Source: Lentinula raphanica (lineage: Eukaryota; Basidiomycota; Agaricomycetes; Agaricales; Omphalotaceae). Taken from it: DNA of 64,000 bases. The translations under genes were made by a program, and so were the position numbers. Numbering within the stretch: position 1 is the first letter of the stretch; each line of letters opens with the position of its first letter. The notes under the pieces were generated by a model. The model searched no databases, was not told the origin of the DNA, and saw nothing but the letters and a program-made list of their open reading frames with translations. The stretch is taken from assembly GCA_027919835.1 (NCBI GenBank), contig JANVFP010000015.1, positions 496,001 through 560,000 on the forward strand, given 5' to 3'. Shown piece by piece: positions 35,125 through 45,394 of this stretch.

Positions 35125-36960
35125 CGAATTTGCTTGCATGGTCATACTGCTATAGCCTGCTCCAGTCTGTGGGTTTGGGGTACACGAGGCCAGATGATAT
35201 CTGGTTATCGGTTACCTCAGTGCTCGCGATGAGCGCCCCATGGTAGCTGGGGCAGTGAACTCGATCAAACGAGATAGAACATCCCTGTCCGCTGATATAG
35301 CGAGAACTTGCTTATGCCACGATATCGAATCGTTCTTGCAAAAACCTTGCCATGAAATCATTGTCATTGCTATTTGCCTCATTGTGCTGCCATACACTAT
35401 GCTGCTATAACCTACCTCAGTCTGTGGCCCGGGCACACGAGGCCAGTTCATCCTGGTTGTCGGTCGCTCCTGTGCTTACCATAAGCGCACCATGGTAGCT
35501 GGGGTAGGGATCTTGAAGAACGAGATGAATGAACCCTGTCCGCTGATATAGCGAGAACTTGTTTATGCCACGATATCGAATCGTTGTTGCGAAAACTTTG
35601 CCATGAAATCATCGTCATTGCTCTTTGCCTCATTGTGCTGCCACACACTTTGCTGCTATACACTTTGCTGCTATACACTTTGCTGCTATAACCTGCCTCA
35701 GTCTGTGGCCCAGGGCACACGAGGCCAGTTCATTCTGGTTGTCGGTCGCTCCTGTGCTTACCATAAGCGCACCATGGTAGCTGGGGTAGGGGTTTTGAAA
35801 ACCGAGATAGACAAATCCTGTCTGCTGATATAGCGAGGACTTGTTTGTGCCACGATATTGAATCGTCATCCGCGAATGTTTGCCATGAAATCATTGTCAT
35901 TGCTATCTGCCTCATTGTGCTGCCATACACTATGCTGCTATAACCTGCCTCAGTCTGTGGGTCGGAGCATACGAGGCTGGGTTTTCCTGGTTTTCGGTCG
36001 CTCCTGTGCTTGCCATAAGCGCACCACAGTAGCTGGGGTAGGGATCTCGAAGAACGAGATGAACACACCTAAACCGCTGATATAGCGAGAATTTTGCTTA
36101 TGCCACGATACGAAATCGCTGTCATGAAAACTATCATGAAATCCTCGTCATTGCATTTTGCCTTATTGTGCTGCAATACACTGCTGCTATAACCTGCCTC
36201 AGTCTGTGGGTCGGAGCACATGAGGCTAGGTCTTCCTGGTTTTCGGTCGCTCCTGTGCTTGCCATAAGCGCACCACAGTAGCCGGGGTAGGGATCTCGAA
36301 GAACGAGATGAACACACCTAAACCGCTGATATAGCGAGAATTTTGCTTATGCCACGATACGAAATCGCTGTCATGAAAACTATCATGAAATCCTCGTCAT
36401 TGCATTTTGCCTTATTGTGCTGCCATACACTATGCTTCTATAACCTGCCTCAGTCTGTGGGTCGGAGCATACGAGGCTGGGTTTTCCTGGTTTTCGGTCG
36501 CTCCTGTGCTTTCCATAAGCGCACCACAGTAGCCGGGGTAGGGATCTCGAAGAACGAGATGAACAAACCTAAACCGCTGATATAGCGAGAATTTTGCTTA
36601 TGCCACGATACGAAATCGCTGTCATGAAAACTATCATGAAATCCTCGTCATTGCATTTTGCCTTATTGTGCTGCAATACACTGCTGCTATAACCTGCCTC
36701 AGTCTGTGGGTCGGAGCACATGAGGCTAGGTCTTCCTGGTTTTCGGTCGCTCCTGTGCTTGCCATAAGCGCACCACAGTAGCCGGGGTAGGGATCTCGAA
36801 GAACGAGATGAACACACCTAAACCGCTGATATAGCGAGAATTTTGTTTATGCCACGATACGAAATCGTTGTCATGAAAAATTTGCCATAGAACTGTTATT
36901 GTGGTTTGCATCGTTGTGCTGCTATACTACCATGCTGCTATACCCTGCTCCAGTCTGTGG
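35125..36960. repeat. ~250-bp tandem satellite array, about seven and a half units
   Basis: The landmark CAGTCTGTGG recurs at about 35163, 35418, 35699, 35951, 36200, 36451, 36700 and 36951, giving spacings of 255, 281, 252, 249, 251, 249 and 251 bp. Each unit also carries CGCTGATATAGCGAGAA (an inverted repeat CGCT..AGCG), a CTGGGGTAGGG-like block after AAGCGCACCA, and GCCACGATA. Units alternate in type: those at 35951 and 36451 share CATACGAGGCTGGG, those at 36200 and 36700 share CACATGAGGCTAGG. Thus a 500-bp dimer is duplicated, almost identical over more than 300 bp at offset 500. Unit lengths are not multiples of three, and the open frames within are not conserved as proteins, so the array is non-coding. 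Left units are more diverged than right ones. Confidence 0.92.
35646..35690. repeat. 15-bp x 3 sub-repeat inside one satellite unit
   Basis: ACTTTGCTGCTATAC occurs three times head to tail in the third unit and once in its neighbours. This accounts for that unit being 281 rather than about 250 bp. Confidence 0.85.
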
Positions 36961-36998
36961 TTACTGTGGGGTGCGTGTCGAGGCCTGTCGAGCCCAGA

Positions 36999-37103
36999 GT
37001 GTTGGAAAACACAGGAGACTATCCGAGTGTGTCGAAAGATGCACTAGTACTGGTTTTTTCGTGTTGGAAAACACAAGAGACTATTGTGTGTCGAAAGACG
37101 CAC
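36999..37103. repeat. Two ~43-bp direct repeats at the array's right edge
   Basis: GTGTTGGAAAACACA..GAGACTAT..GTGTCGAAAGA.GCAC is present at about 36999-37043 and again at 37061-37103. GTGTTGGAAAACAC is itself an inverted repeat (GTGTT..AACAC). Unrelated in sequence to the 250-bp unit. Confidence 0.75.
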
Positions 37104-37746
37104 TGGAGCATATCAGCTCCGAGCAGCTTTCTGCAGAGACTCCTTCAAGTGGTCGATGCAGACTGTCCAAGGGACGGAAGACTCTCTGAGTCTTAACGTT
37201 CCTTGGTTTTCTGCTGAAATTTTTCCTCCTCTATCTCCTTCGTGGAGATTCTACACTTTGTATGCGATTCGGATATAAGTAGAGAATTTATTTCAAGGTG
37301 AGTGCTCTGCTGGTGCTCTGAGTCTTGCCGTCAATTGACTCGGATTTTCTCAAGCTCTGGCAGTATATTGACAAACACCGATTCGGAGTATAGACTCGAG
37401 TATGTTGAAGTATCTGTAATGTAGTCCACGTCGTATTCCATGTAACAGTTACAGTATCGGTTTATGAAAGTTTTGTGAAGACAGCGGTCAGTGGTCACAG
37501 AAAATGAGAAATGGTTGCCATGTGGCGTTCATTCTGTCAGTCTCATCTCTTGAACAAACGCGCACGACATAATTTCCTTTCCAAACCGAATTTACCACAA
37601 AAACCCTAGTCTTGCTACCATTATATCTACTCGTTCCTCAGCTCTCCCTACAGTCTTAAAAACGTAGTCAAACTCAAAACGATAAGATGGATTCTGACGA
37701 TGTTGGTGCACCTTCGTATCATTCTCGTTGATTCCTAGTCCTCATC
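37104..37746. other. Upstream region of PP2A scaffold gene
   Basis: About 640 bp from the repeat edge to the PP2A-A ATG. It contains the promoter, a probable 5' leader and a short upstream ORF at 37687-37731. No other frame is supported. Confidence 0.45.
37687..37731 (+). promoter_or_regulatory. Upstream ORF (14 codons) in PP2A-A leader
   Basis: ATG at 37687 followed by 13 codons (MDSDDVGAPSYHSR) and TGA at 37729-37731, 15 nt before the main ATG at 37747. A leader spliced from GTTGGT to CCTAG within it would join to an early stop, so a translated uORF is the simpler reading. It would be expected to lower translation of the main frame. Confidence 0.45.
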
Positions 37747-39838
37747 ATGAATCCACCCCAGATTGCGCCGATCGCCATTCTAATGGACGAGCTGCGTTCT
37801 GAAGACGTCCAATTGCGGCTGAACGCCATTCATAGCGTTCCCACCATCGCATTAGCCCTGGGACCAGACCGTGCACGAGATGAACTTGTTCCTTTCCTTC
37901 AGGATTCTATTGACGACGAAGACGAGGTTCTTCTTGCATTAGCAGAAGAACTCGGGAGGAATTTTGAGCAATATATCGGCGGCAAGGAATATGCGCATCT
38001 TTTGCTCGCTCCTTTGGAGAATTTGTCGTCAGTCGAAGAAACTCTGGTTCGTGACAAGGTGAGAATCATGCAAACGTTATCATCCTTCAAGTTCCTCATA
38101 CGACGATCGCAGGCAGCGGAGTCCATCACGAAGATTGCGGCGGTATTATCAAAGGCTCAAATTGAAGAATACTGTATCCCTCTCCTCAAACGCTTGTCTG
38201 GAGCAGAATGGTTCACATCACGGACGTCATCCGCTGCCCTTTACCCTGCCGTCTACGATAAAGTTTCTCCTGCCATCCAAGACGATCTACGCAAAGGTTT
38301 CGCTGCGTTGGGGTCGGACGATACTCCTATGGTTCGAAGAGCTGCCGCAAAGTGGCTTGGGGTAAGTTGCCTCTCATTCGCAATGCGCATGACCAAACTC
38401 AACATTCGATGCAGCCTCTTCTACTCAAATTTTCTGACTCTCACATCTTATCTGACGCCCTCCCTATCTATCGCCGATTGGAGAGTGATGACCAGGATTC
38501 TGTTCGTCTACTCACCGTGGAAGACCTGATCGCAATCGCAGGGAAGCTGAAACAGTCAGAGATTAAGGAACAGCTGTTGAAGCAGATCAGACATAGTATA
38601 GGCGATAAAAGCTGGCGAGTTCGTTATATGGCGGCCACGCACTTCAATGAGGTGGCGTTCTTTCTTCTGCTTTCGAGAGTGTTCATGTATGACGTTCCCT
38701 CCAGCTCGCGAAAGCGGTCGGCAAGGAGATTACTCGTGAAGAGCTCATTGGCCAGTATGTGCAACTACTGAAGGACAATGAGGCGGAAGTTCGAACAGCA
38801 GCTGCTTCTCAAATACCAGGTACGATAAACTTTGATTGAGCTGTAGCGAAAACTGACGTTTCCCATAGGTTTCTCTGAGCTGTTGGAGAAAGAGGTCATC
38901 TTGTTGCGCATCGTTCCTTGCGTCCGCGACCTTTCCCAAGATTCATCGCAACACGTTCGCGCTGCTCTTGCCATGCAAATCAGTGGCCTCGCCCCGCTCC
39001 TAGGCCGCGAATCGACCATCGAACAACTTCTTCCCCTATTCCTCCAACTCCTCAAGGACGATTTCCCAGAAGTTCGGTTAAACATCATCAGTAAATTAGA
39101 AACAGTGAATAACGGTACTGATCAACTACATATACGATGTTGTATAACCGTCTAACCAAAGGTTTCAACAGTCATCGGCATCGACCTCTTGTCAGCAAAC
39201 CTTCTTCCCGCAATTGTGGAGCTGGCAGAAGATAAATCATGGCGCGTACGCCAGGCCATTATTGAGTACATACCCCCTCTGGCAAAACAACTCGGGAAAC
39301 CGTTCTTCGACGAACAACTGGGCAATCTCTGCATGTCATGGCTAGGTGATACCGTGTATAGCATCCGCGAGGCTGCTACTATCAATTTGAAGAACTTGAC
39401 TGATGTGTTTGGCGTTGAATGGTCTCGCTCTGCCATCGTACCGAAGGTGATGGGTATGGGTCAACATCCCAACTATCTATTCAGAATGACAACGGTTCAA
39501 GCCATCACGGTTCGTATGAGTCTTTTCCGTCCTGTTTCGTGTCACCGATCCCGTATGGCTTTCAGATCATCATGCCGTCTCTCACTCTCGATATAGTACG
39601 CTCAGAAATTGTCGAATCTCTCTTGCAGCTGGCCTCTGATCCCATCCCAAACATTCGCTTCAATGTCGCTAAATCTCTCGAGGTCCTCGCAACCGCTTTT
39701 GGAAACACACCCGAAGGGAAAGCGTTCGTTCGACAAAGGATCATACCTGTTCTAGAACAGCAGAAAAACGATCAGGACGCTGATGTACGATATTTTGCTG
39801 CTCGTGCCCTGCAAAAGGCAGCTGCGGTGGAGACTTGA
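37747..39838 (+). CDS. paa1: Protein phosphatase 2A scaffold subunit A (PR65)
   Basis: The A subunit is the HEAT-repeat scaffold that holds the PP2A catalytic C and regulatory B subunits. The start [20 protein letters not shown] matches the usual PR65 N-terminus. HEAT repeats run the full length: [24 protein letters not shown]-type helices, [96 protein letters not shown], and the last [14 protein letters not shown], ending [18 protein letters not shown]. About seven short introns interrupt it; joins at about 38070-38112, 38362-38415, 38650-38704 and 39518-39570 keep the frame. About 585 residues, normal for PR65. Intact. A uORF precedes it. Confidence 0.95.
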
Positions 39839-40561
39839 ACCCGGTATGGACTTGTGTGCGGTTTATCTGCCTAAGATCTGATCAGTTGAAAATCAGGTTC
39901 GATAGAACAAAATTTTTCTGGATTCTCTAAAGCGTATACACACTTGTAACCCAAATAATTATTCTTTCATGTTCTCGATTCTCCTTCAACCCATCATGCT
40001 GGCCGCTGTTCGATACGCTGTTTCTATAAATCAGCGTTCAGAGATACACGCTCTCAAGGATGCGCCCCGCCCCGTCGGTGAAACTGAAAAACTTGACAGC
40101 TCATATATTCATCTTTTGACAGCACCACACAGTTCGCAATCATTCGGTGCTCGATATGATTTGTATCAGTAACCATGCGAACCCGGGTGAGCCGCGCTCG
40201 CTGCTCAGCTTTTGTCTTCAGTACTTTCTCCGACTGTCTTCAAAGTCAAGCATCCTTGAGGCTGTGAGGTTAGGCTCAAACGAGTACTTTCAATCATATA
40301 CAAGTAGCCAAGGGGAAACCGACATGATAAGCCACTTTTTTTTCATCAGCGGAGCGAAATAACCGCTTTGATCCTGCCTGAGTATATCAGAGCAGATCAG
40401 AGCCAATTACAGCATAAGGTACTCATTCCCATCATTAGGTTGATTTCCGCGTATATAAACTCGTTGTTCATTTTTGTTGTTTCATCCTTTCCTCTCCCTC
40501 CCCCTCCCAGTCCGCTGACGAATCCGTCTTGTCGCTCTTTTGAGACCACTCTTTAAACTAA
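39839..40561. other. Intergenic region with PriA-like gene promoter
   Basis: About 720 bp: the 3' region of the PP2A-A gene, then the promoter of the PriA-like gene with a TATA box at 40452-40459 and a CT-rich block (40490-40510) before the ATG. No coding frame is supported. Confidence 0.45.
40452..40459 (+). promoter_or_regulatory. TATA box of PriA-like gene
   Basis: TATATAAA about 100 bp upstream of the ATG at 40562, followed by a pyrimidine-rich stretch typical of strongly expressed fungal promoters. Confidence 0.5.
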
Positions 40562-41364
40562 ATGGCTTTTGTAAAACGTGTCGTTGCTTTCTCCCTCCTT
40601 GCGCTCGCTGTCGCACCTTTTGTCAGCGCTAGCACCCTTGCCACCAGAACCACCAAATCAGCCTCAAAAAGCTGCTCTAAGGGCGAGTTCTAGTAAGTCA
40701 CAAGTCGTTTTTTTACTCTGGATGTTTGATTAAACGTATATCAGTTTCGAACGGAAGGATTGCTGTCTAAGTACAACTACCCCCACCCATACGCCCACTC
40801 CCCCTTCGGGAAAGTCGTGTCCTACCCAGTGGTATTGGCACACTGATTACGGCTGCTGCGTTCCCAGCAAACCCGTGCCTACACCCTCCGGGCCATCTGG
40901 AAGTACTCCTCCGCCTCAATGCGGCAAGAACTCTCAATGGGAAGAGGCTTTGCTTTGCTGCACGCCAACCCCCAGCAAGCCTACTCCCACCCCTAAGCCA
41001 TCTTCTACTCCCAAGCAAGGAAATGGAAATGGGCACCATTACAAGCGCGCCCCCGTTTCTCGTGATGTTCCCGCATGCCCCAAGGGACTTGATGCTTGCC
41101 CTATCTCCGGATTGCTTGGTGACTTCGAATGCCTTGATACCTCGGTCGAGCTTGAGTCCTGCGGTGGTTGTGCCTCAACTGGACAGGGCCAAGATTGTAC
41201 CGCTATCGAAGGCGCCTGGAATGTTGGCTGCAATAGCGGTAGTTGCAAGGGTGAGTTCTTTTCATATCGTACCTGGGCGCTAACTGAGCATATCCGTTCT
41301 AGTCTATTCCTGCTTTGCAGGGTACAAGCTATCTTCTGATGGCACTTCGTGCATTGCACTCTAA
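40562..41364 (+). CDS. priA: PriA-like cysteine-rich secreted protein
   Basis: PriA was described from fruiting primordia of Lentinula edodes; the molecular role is unclear. Exons are 40562-40692, about 40745-41250 and 41303-41364. The signal peptide is [19 protein letters not shown] with cleavage likely after VSA. The first half has three Cys-containing blocks ([29 protein letters not shown]) separated by Thr/Pro-rich spacers. A dibasic Kex2-type site HHYKR precedes the PriA-type domain: [19 protein letters not shown], then [17 protein letters not shown], then [15 protein letters not shown], ending SDGTSCIAL. The cysteine spacing and the phrase [10 protein letters not shown] are diagnostic. 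Length about 230. Intact. Confidence 0.9.
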
Positions 41365-42076
41365 ACAGCAACGTAAAAGTCTATACTCCCCTCTATGGTC
41401 TTCACTTTCCCAACCATTTGCCTGTCTTTACTTATATCTTCTGATTCCAATGCTGGACCTGTTGCGCGATGACTCGTCTTCCCAACGCTATCTATCCGCC
41501 TGCGTTTTGAGATTTTTTGTTTGGTTTCGTATCTTGATTTGATTGGACGCTGAGTACATAGGTCTTTATATTATTTTAGGCTTTGTTCTCGACTCTCTGC
41601 ATTATTACCCCATTCTGCTTCTACAGACTGTAGAGTCATTGTTGTTGTGTTCCTTCAAACTTATCGTGTGCGTTAATATCGGTCTCTTCTTAGATTCTCT
41701 AAATTCTAGATGATGATGCACGAAATCGAACCCGAGCGTTATTTGAGCATTCTTCGCTTTAACCGTGAAGCTCGTCGACGGTGTGAGGGGTTTGGAGACT
41801 CGAAATGAGTGTCTGGAACTTCGGAGGATCGTCACAGTCGCGTCGTGACGCGTCGAATCTGAGACATGGACGCGTCCACGTGATAGTACGATTGAGGACA
41901 GAGTATATAAGACAGCAGAGACCTATTTTCACTTCTTTAACCTGAACCACGATCTTCCGTCCTTCCTCAAGTTCCCTCCCTCAAGCCCTCAAAGTCAAAA
42001 CTTTGCGCTAGTCGCCTTCCAGTCGTTTCTACCAACCACCGCGCTTTCATAGTCAAGTTTCCCTTCAAGGCTCAAC
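41365..42076. other. Intergenic region with promoter of next secreted-protein gene
   Basis: About 710 bp between two rightward secreted-protein genes. TATA box at 41904-41911, then a CT-rich leader with CTTCC/CCCTC blocks up to the ATG. No supported coding frame. Confidence 0.45.
41904..41911 (+). promoter_or_regulatory. TATA box of secreted Cys-containing protein gene
   Basis: TATATAAG about 165 bp before the ATG at 42077, consistent with a leader of roughly 130 nt. Confidence 0.5.
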
Positions 42077-42895
42077 ATGTTGTCTATCGCACGTATCATC
42101 GTTGCCTTCCAGGCCGCCGCGTACCTCGCTCTTGTCGGTGTCACGCCAACTTCAAATGGCGTCCTCGCCACACCTTTTCCCATGCCGCTGATGAAGAACT
42201 ACAGCGCTTCTTACCCAGAAGAGGCTGGTCCTCGCTCACAGACACTGAAGAGTTCTCCCAACCACAACTCTACTCATTCGAACCCTGTCGCTCGTAGTCT
42301 TTTCCCGCTAATTAAACGCTCCATCGAATCTCGCCAAGAGTATACTGCCTTGTTAGCATTTGTGACTGATGCTGGCGTTTATGCGAAGGACCTTCGTAGG
42401 TGATTCCTCTCAGCCAGCGATCCTTTCCTGACTTATCCACTATAGAACAATGCTCAGCTTCTTGCTCCGCTGATCCTCAAGCTCAACAGCAAGCTTCGAC
42501 ATCTTCTTTGTCACTATTCAGTGGTAGTCTCTTGGGTTTTCAACACACTGTCAGCGACAAGGGTGTGGCATACTTCAACAGCAATAGCGGGCTGGAGGTT
42601 CTCATCCGGAAGCTCATCGATGAGATTAAGTATATCCTCAACTATACAAATGATCTCGTACAATGCGATCCTCTCTTGAGCGCACTTCTCGGTCCTAGTA
42701 TGTTTTCATGCTCTTCTTTGACGTAGCCGATACTGATATCTCTTCAAAGCCGTGTACGAACTGAAGTGTTTCCTCGAATGGCTGCTCGATATCACTGAGG
42801 ATGCCACCGATGCCTCGCTGAATGAACTTGCGCCAACGTTGAGGGCTCTGCTTGGACAATTTGGGAACTGTCTTTTGGGGACATGCCTGTTATAA
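42077..42895 (+). CDS. Secreted protein with C-terminal Cys pairs, unknown family
   Basis: The ATG at 42077 opens a signal peptide (MLSIARIIVAFQAAAYLALVG). A Ser/Asn-rich region containing a dibasic site (PLIKRSIESR) follows. The first intron most plausibly starts at GTAGGT (about 42394) and ends at ACTATAG (about 42446), because only this join continues as DLQQCSASCSADPQ; the later donor GTGATT leads to a stop. Exon 2 is helical (GLEVLIRKLIDEIKYILN, VQCDPLLSALLG). A second intron (about 42700-42750) leads to VYELKCFLEWLLDI and the end GNCLLGTCLL. Six cysteines (CSASC, QC, KC, CLLGTC) suggest disulfides in the secreted form. About 240 residues. No family recognised. Confidence 0.65.
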
Positions 42896-43199
42896 GCTCA
42901 GGGTTCTGGTTTACTTCGCGCCTTTCTCCTACTGTATCACATCGCTAGTCCGATTTCCAGCTTTAGATTTGATTTGTAGCGTTTACTCTATTTTACACAT
43001 TTGTACAATCCCCACTAGTACATATATCCTAGCCCTTGATACCACTTGAGAAACGAAGAGCTCATGCGCATATAACAAGAGTGCAGAGAGACTAAAGTGA
43101 ATCCATTATGCAGACGAATAATGTTACTATTATACATGATTAGAGATAACCATAGTCCTCGAAAAGCGAAGAGTACAAATAAACAAGGAGGGACTATTA
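42896..43199. other. Tail-to-tail intergenic region
   Basis: About 300 bp holding the 3' regions of two convergent genes. Nothing else seen. Confidence 0.4.
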
Positions 43200-44009
43200 C
43201 TATTCATCTGCCAACCATCGTGATGCCACGGGCCCGATCATAGGTAACTCGAATCGTGCAAGATCGTTTCTTGACGCGTCGATATAAGCTCTAAAGCTGC
43301 AAGGAAGGTGAACCAGTGAGTATCTGAGGATACGCGCGATTTCGGATGAGCGCTACTACTTACGCCAGGTACAATTGGCTCGCGAATATCAATACTGTGA
43401 CAAACTTTCGAAGCCATTGAGGGAACTGTAGCAAAGAGAGAAGTGCTCGAAAGATGATTAGCGGTGTAGTAAATAGGGCAGATTGATAGCCTAAGTCAAG
43501 ATATGAGTCTTCTTCAGGAACGAGCTATTCACACTTCGTACCGTGAAACCGAACGTAATCGTTCTGTGTCTCGAAGATGAGCACTAGAAAGGCTATTGAA
43601 ATGCTGAGTTGTCGAGCATCCACCTCCGTCAAATCCAGTTACGCACCAGAAAGGGGACCTAGCAGGTAAGCAAATGCGGACATCATATCCACTCGAGTCC
43701 CATAACGAGTTTCCCATTGATTATGACTTTCTGATTCTTCATTAGGAGTGTTACCGAACCCGCCTGTTTGCGGGTCAGTAAACGTCGGTATTCCTCCATT
43801 TTGGTAGGAGACGCCTTGAGAAGATTGTTGGCTAGGAAACCAAGGACGGGCTCGAGCAGGGGTCTTTGAAGATGACAGTTTGGAGTGCGCCGAGTACTCT
43901 GGGTCATCAGGAGGTGGCATCTTGCAGCCATTTGTTTATAAGCTGTTACTAGAAGGCTGAAGGAACGAAAACTCACATAGGGCGCAAATGACGCAAGGTT
44001 GGAACTCAT
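43200..44009 (-). CDS. Tic20/DUF4870-like small membrane protein
   Basis: Exons joined by eye: MSSNLASFAPY (ATG at 44009), then MPPPDDPEYSAHSKLSSSK after a ~57-nt intron, a Ser/Pro/Gly-rich disordered region, then a compact membrane part: MMSAFAYLLGPLSAFLVLIF, ETQNDYVRFHGYQSALF, LLSLLQFPQWL and LIFASQLYLAWRAYIDASRN. It ends PVASRWLADE at 43200. The pattern of a helix with YLLGPLS, then E-NDYVRFHxxQS, is the hallmark of Tic20-like DUF4870 proteins, with three or four membrane segments. Function is unknown in fungi. About 200 residues. Divergent from the eS24 gene. Confidence 0.75.
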
Positions 44010-44377
44010 TGTGCGTGCGTTGTACAACTACGGCGGGAGTGGATACAGCCACAGGTATAGCGGTTCGTGCTTGTAGGCTCGATGTGTCAATGCAGTAAGA
44101 AGCAAACAGTGTAGATCTGCTCTATTTCGAGCGCAAAGGCGCAGATGATGGAAGTAGTAGTACAGGTGAATTACGTCAGCCAGTACATGCCGAGTCCGGC
44201 CGGACTAGTCACGTGGTACTGTACAGTTCATTTTGGTGGCTTGACCATTTTTGCTATCCACCTTCAAAGCCGCCCGCAAGTCCGAAGTCGCTATCAAGGT
44301 TTGTCTTCTGTCTGTACTCTCCTGAAGAACAACGACTGACCGTCAATTATCTAGCTCTTAAATCTTGGCTTCTCAAA
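44010..44377. promoter_or_regulatory. Divergent promoter region (Tic20-like / eS24)
   Basis: About 370 bp between the two ATGs. It contains TTACGTCA, a near-CRE octamer, near 44171. The eS24 leader is presumably at the right end. No coding frame. Confidence 0.4.
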
Positions 44378-45038
44378 ATGGTGAGTTTCGGTTTCGATTC
44401 TTCGCCCCAAAGGAGTGTGTTGGGATGGGCAATCGAACGTGAACAGAAAGCTGACTAGCATCCTTCATCTACTCCATCTTTATCCTTCAACCTCTCCATC
44501 CATGCGATCGTCAGGCCGACTCAGCCCCCGTCACCCTTCGTACACGGAAATTCATTACCAACCGTCTCCTCGCCAGACGCCAGTTCGTTCTTGACGTTCT
44601 ACATCCAGGCATACCAAACGTGTCCAAGGAAGAGCTTTCAGAGAAGCTAGCAGCCATGTACAAAACCGACAAGAAGCGTGTCGTGACTTTCGGTTTCCGT
44701 ACAGTGTTTGGTGGAGGTCGGAGCACTGGTTTTGCTTTGATCTACGATAATGAGGAGAGTCAGAAAAAGTTCGAGCCGAAATATCGTCTCGTTCGAGTGC
44801 GTGGTGGTCCTTTGAATGTTGTTGACAGAGCGTCCGGCTGACATACGAAATTTCTGCAGTCAGGTCTCGCGGCGAAAGTCGAGAAACCTTCTCGTAAGTT
44901 ACGGAAGGAAAGAAAAAACCGAGCAAAGAAGGTGTGTATTTCATGCAACTTTAGCAGCATCCTCCGTATTGACGATGCGTGAAGTTCCGTGGTACCCAAA
45001 AGATCAAGGGTGCCGAACCCGCCAAGAAGGGCAAGTAA
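44378..45038 (+). CDS. rps24: 40S ribosomal protein eS24
   Basis: Small-subunit ribosomal protein eS24. The first coding exon is only the ATG (44378-44380); a 134-nt intron (44381-44514) follows. Exon 2 reads [19 protein letters not shown], then [34 protein letters not shown] and [17 protein letters not shown] second intron leads to [20 protein letters not shown], and a third to [17 protein letters not shown] ending at 45038. About 137 residues, as usual. An intron directly after the start codon is also known in yeast RPS24 genes. Fully intact; frequent short introns are normal for ribosomal protein genes. Confidence 0.96.
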
Positions 45039-45394
45039 ATTATACGCCAGGGTTTTGTTCAAATCTCTTTTTACCCTACTATGTTGTCTTGGATCGCAAA
45101 TCAATGGGTACCTATCACTTCCTCGCTCGTCCATCACCTCATTATGCTCTATCATGTTGTAACAACCTCATGAATCCATATGATATGCTTTCTTGACAAT
45201 CCTCTGGAAACTTTTGAGCTCTGTTCAAGTGTTTATTCAACGAGTAAAAATTGCGTTTACAACTAGATGATCCATCGAGATACACAGTACATCGAGTATC
45301 ATAATTTGGAGCTTCAAATTTTAGGCAAATGTTGTCAACCGCGCTCGTGCTCGGGGTCGGCGCCAAACTGAACAATACCTTGTTTTCAACTCCC
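45039..45394. other. Intergenic region upstream of SurE-domain gene
   Basis: About 360 bp with no TATA box. A 125-codon minus-strand frame (45142-45519) spans it and the first SurE exon; it is judged a shadow because the plus strand is clearly coding at 45395-45480. Confidence 0.4.

Noticed and set aside
35212..36911. Several 60-112 codon frames on both strands in the satellite
   Set aside because: Unit length is not a multiple of three, frames differ between units and none encodes a conserved product.
39839..40561. Possible tRNA near the GGTTCGATAGA sequence
   Set aside because: No matching A box, acceptor stem or cloverleaf could be drawn around it; no tRNA was found elsewhere either.
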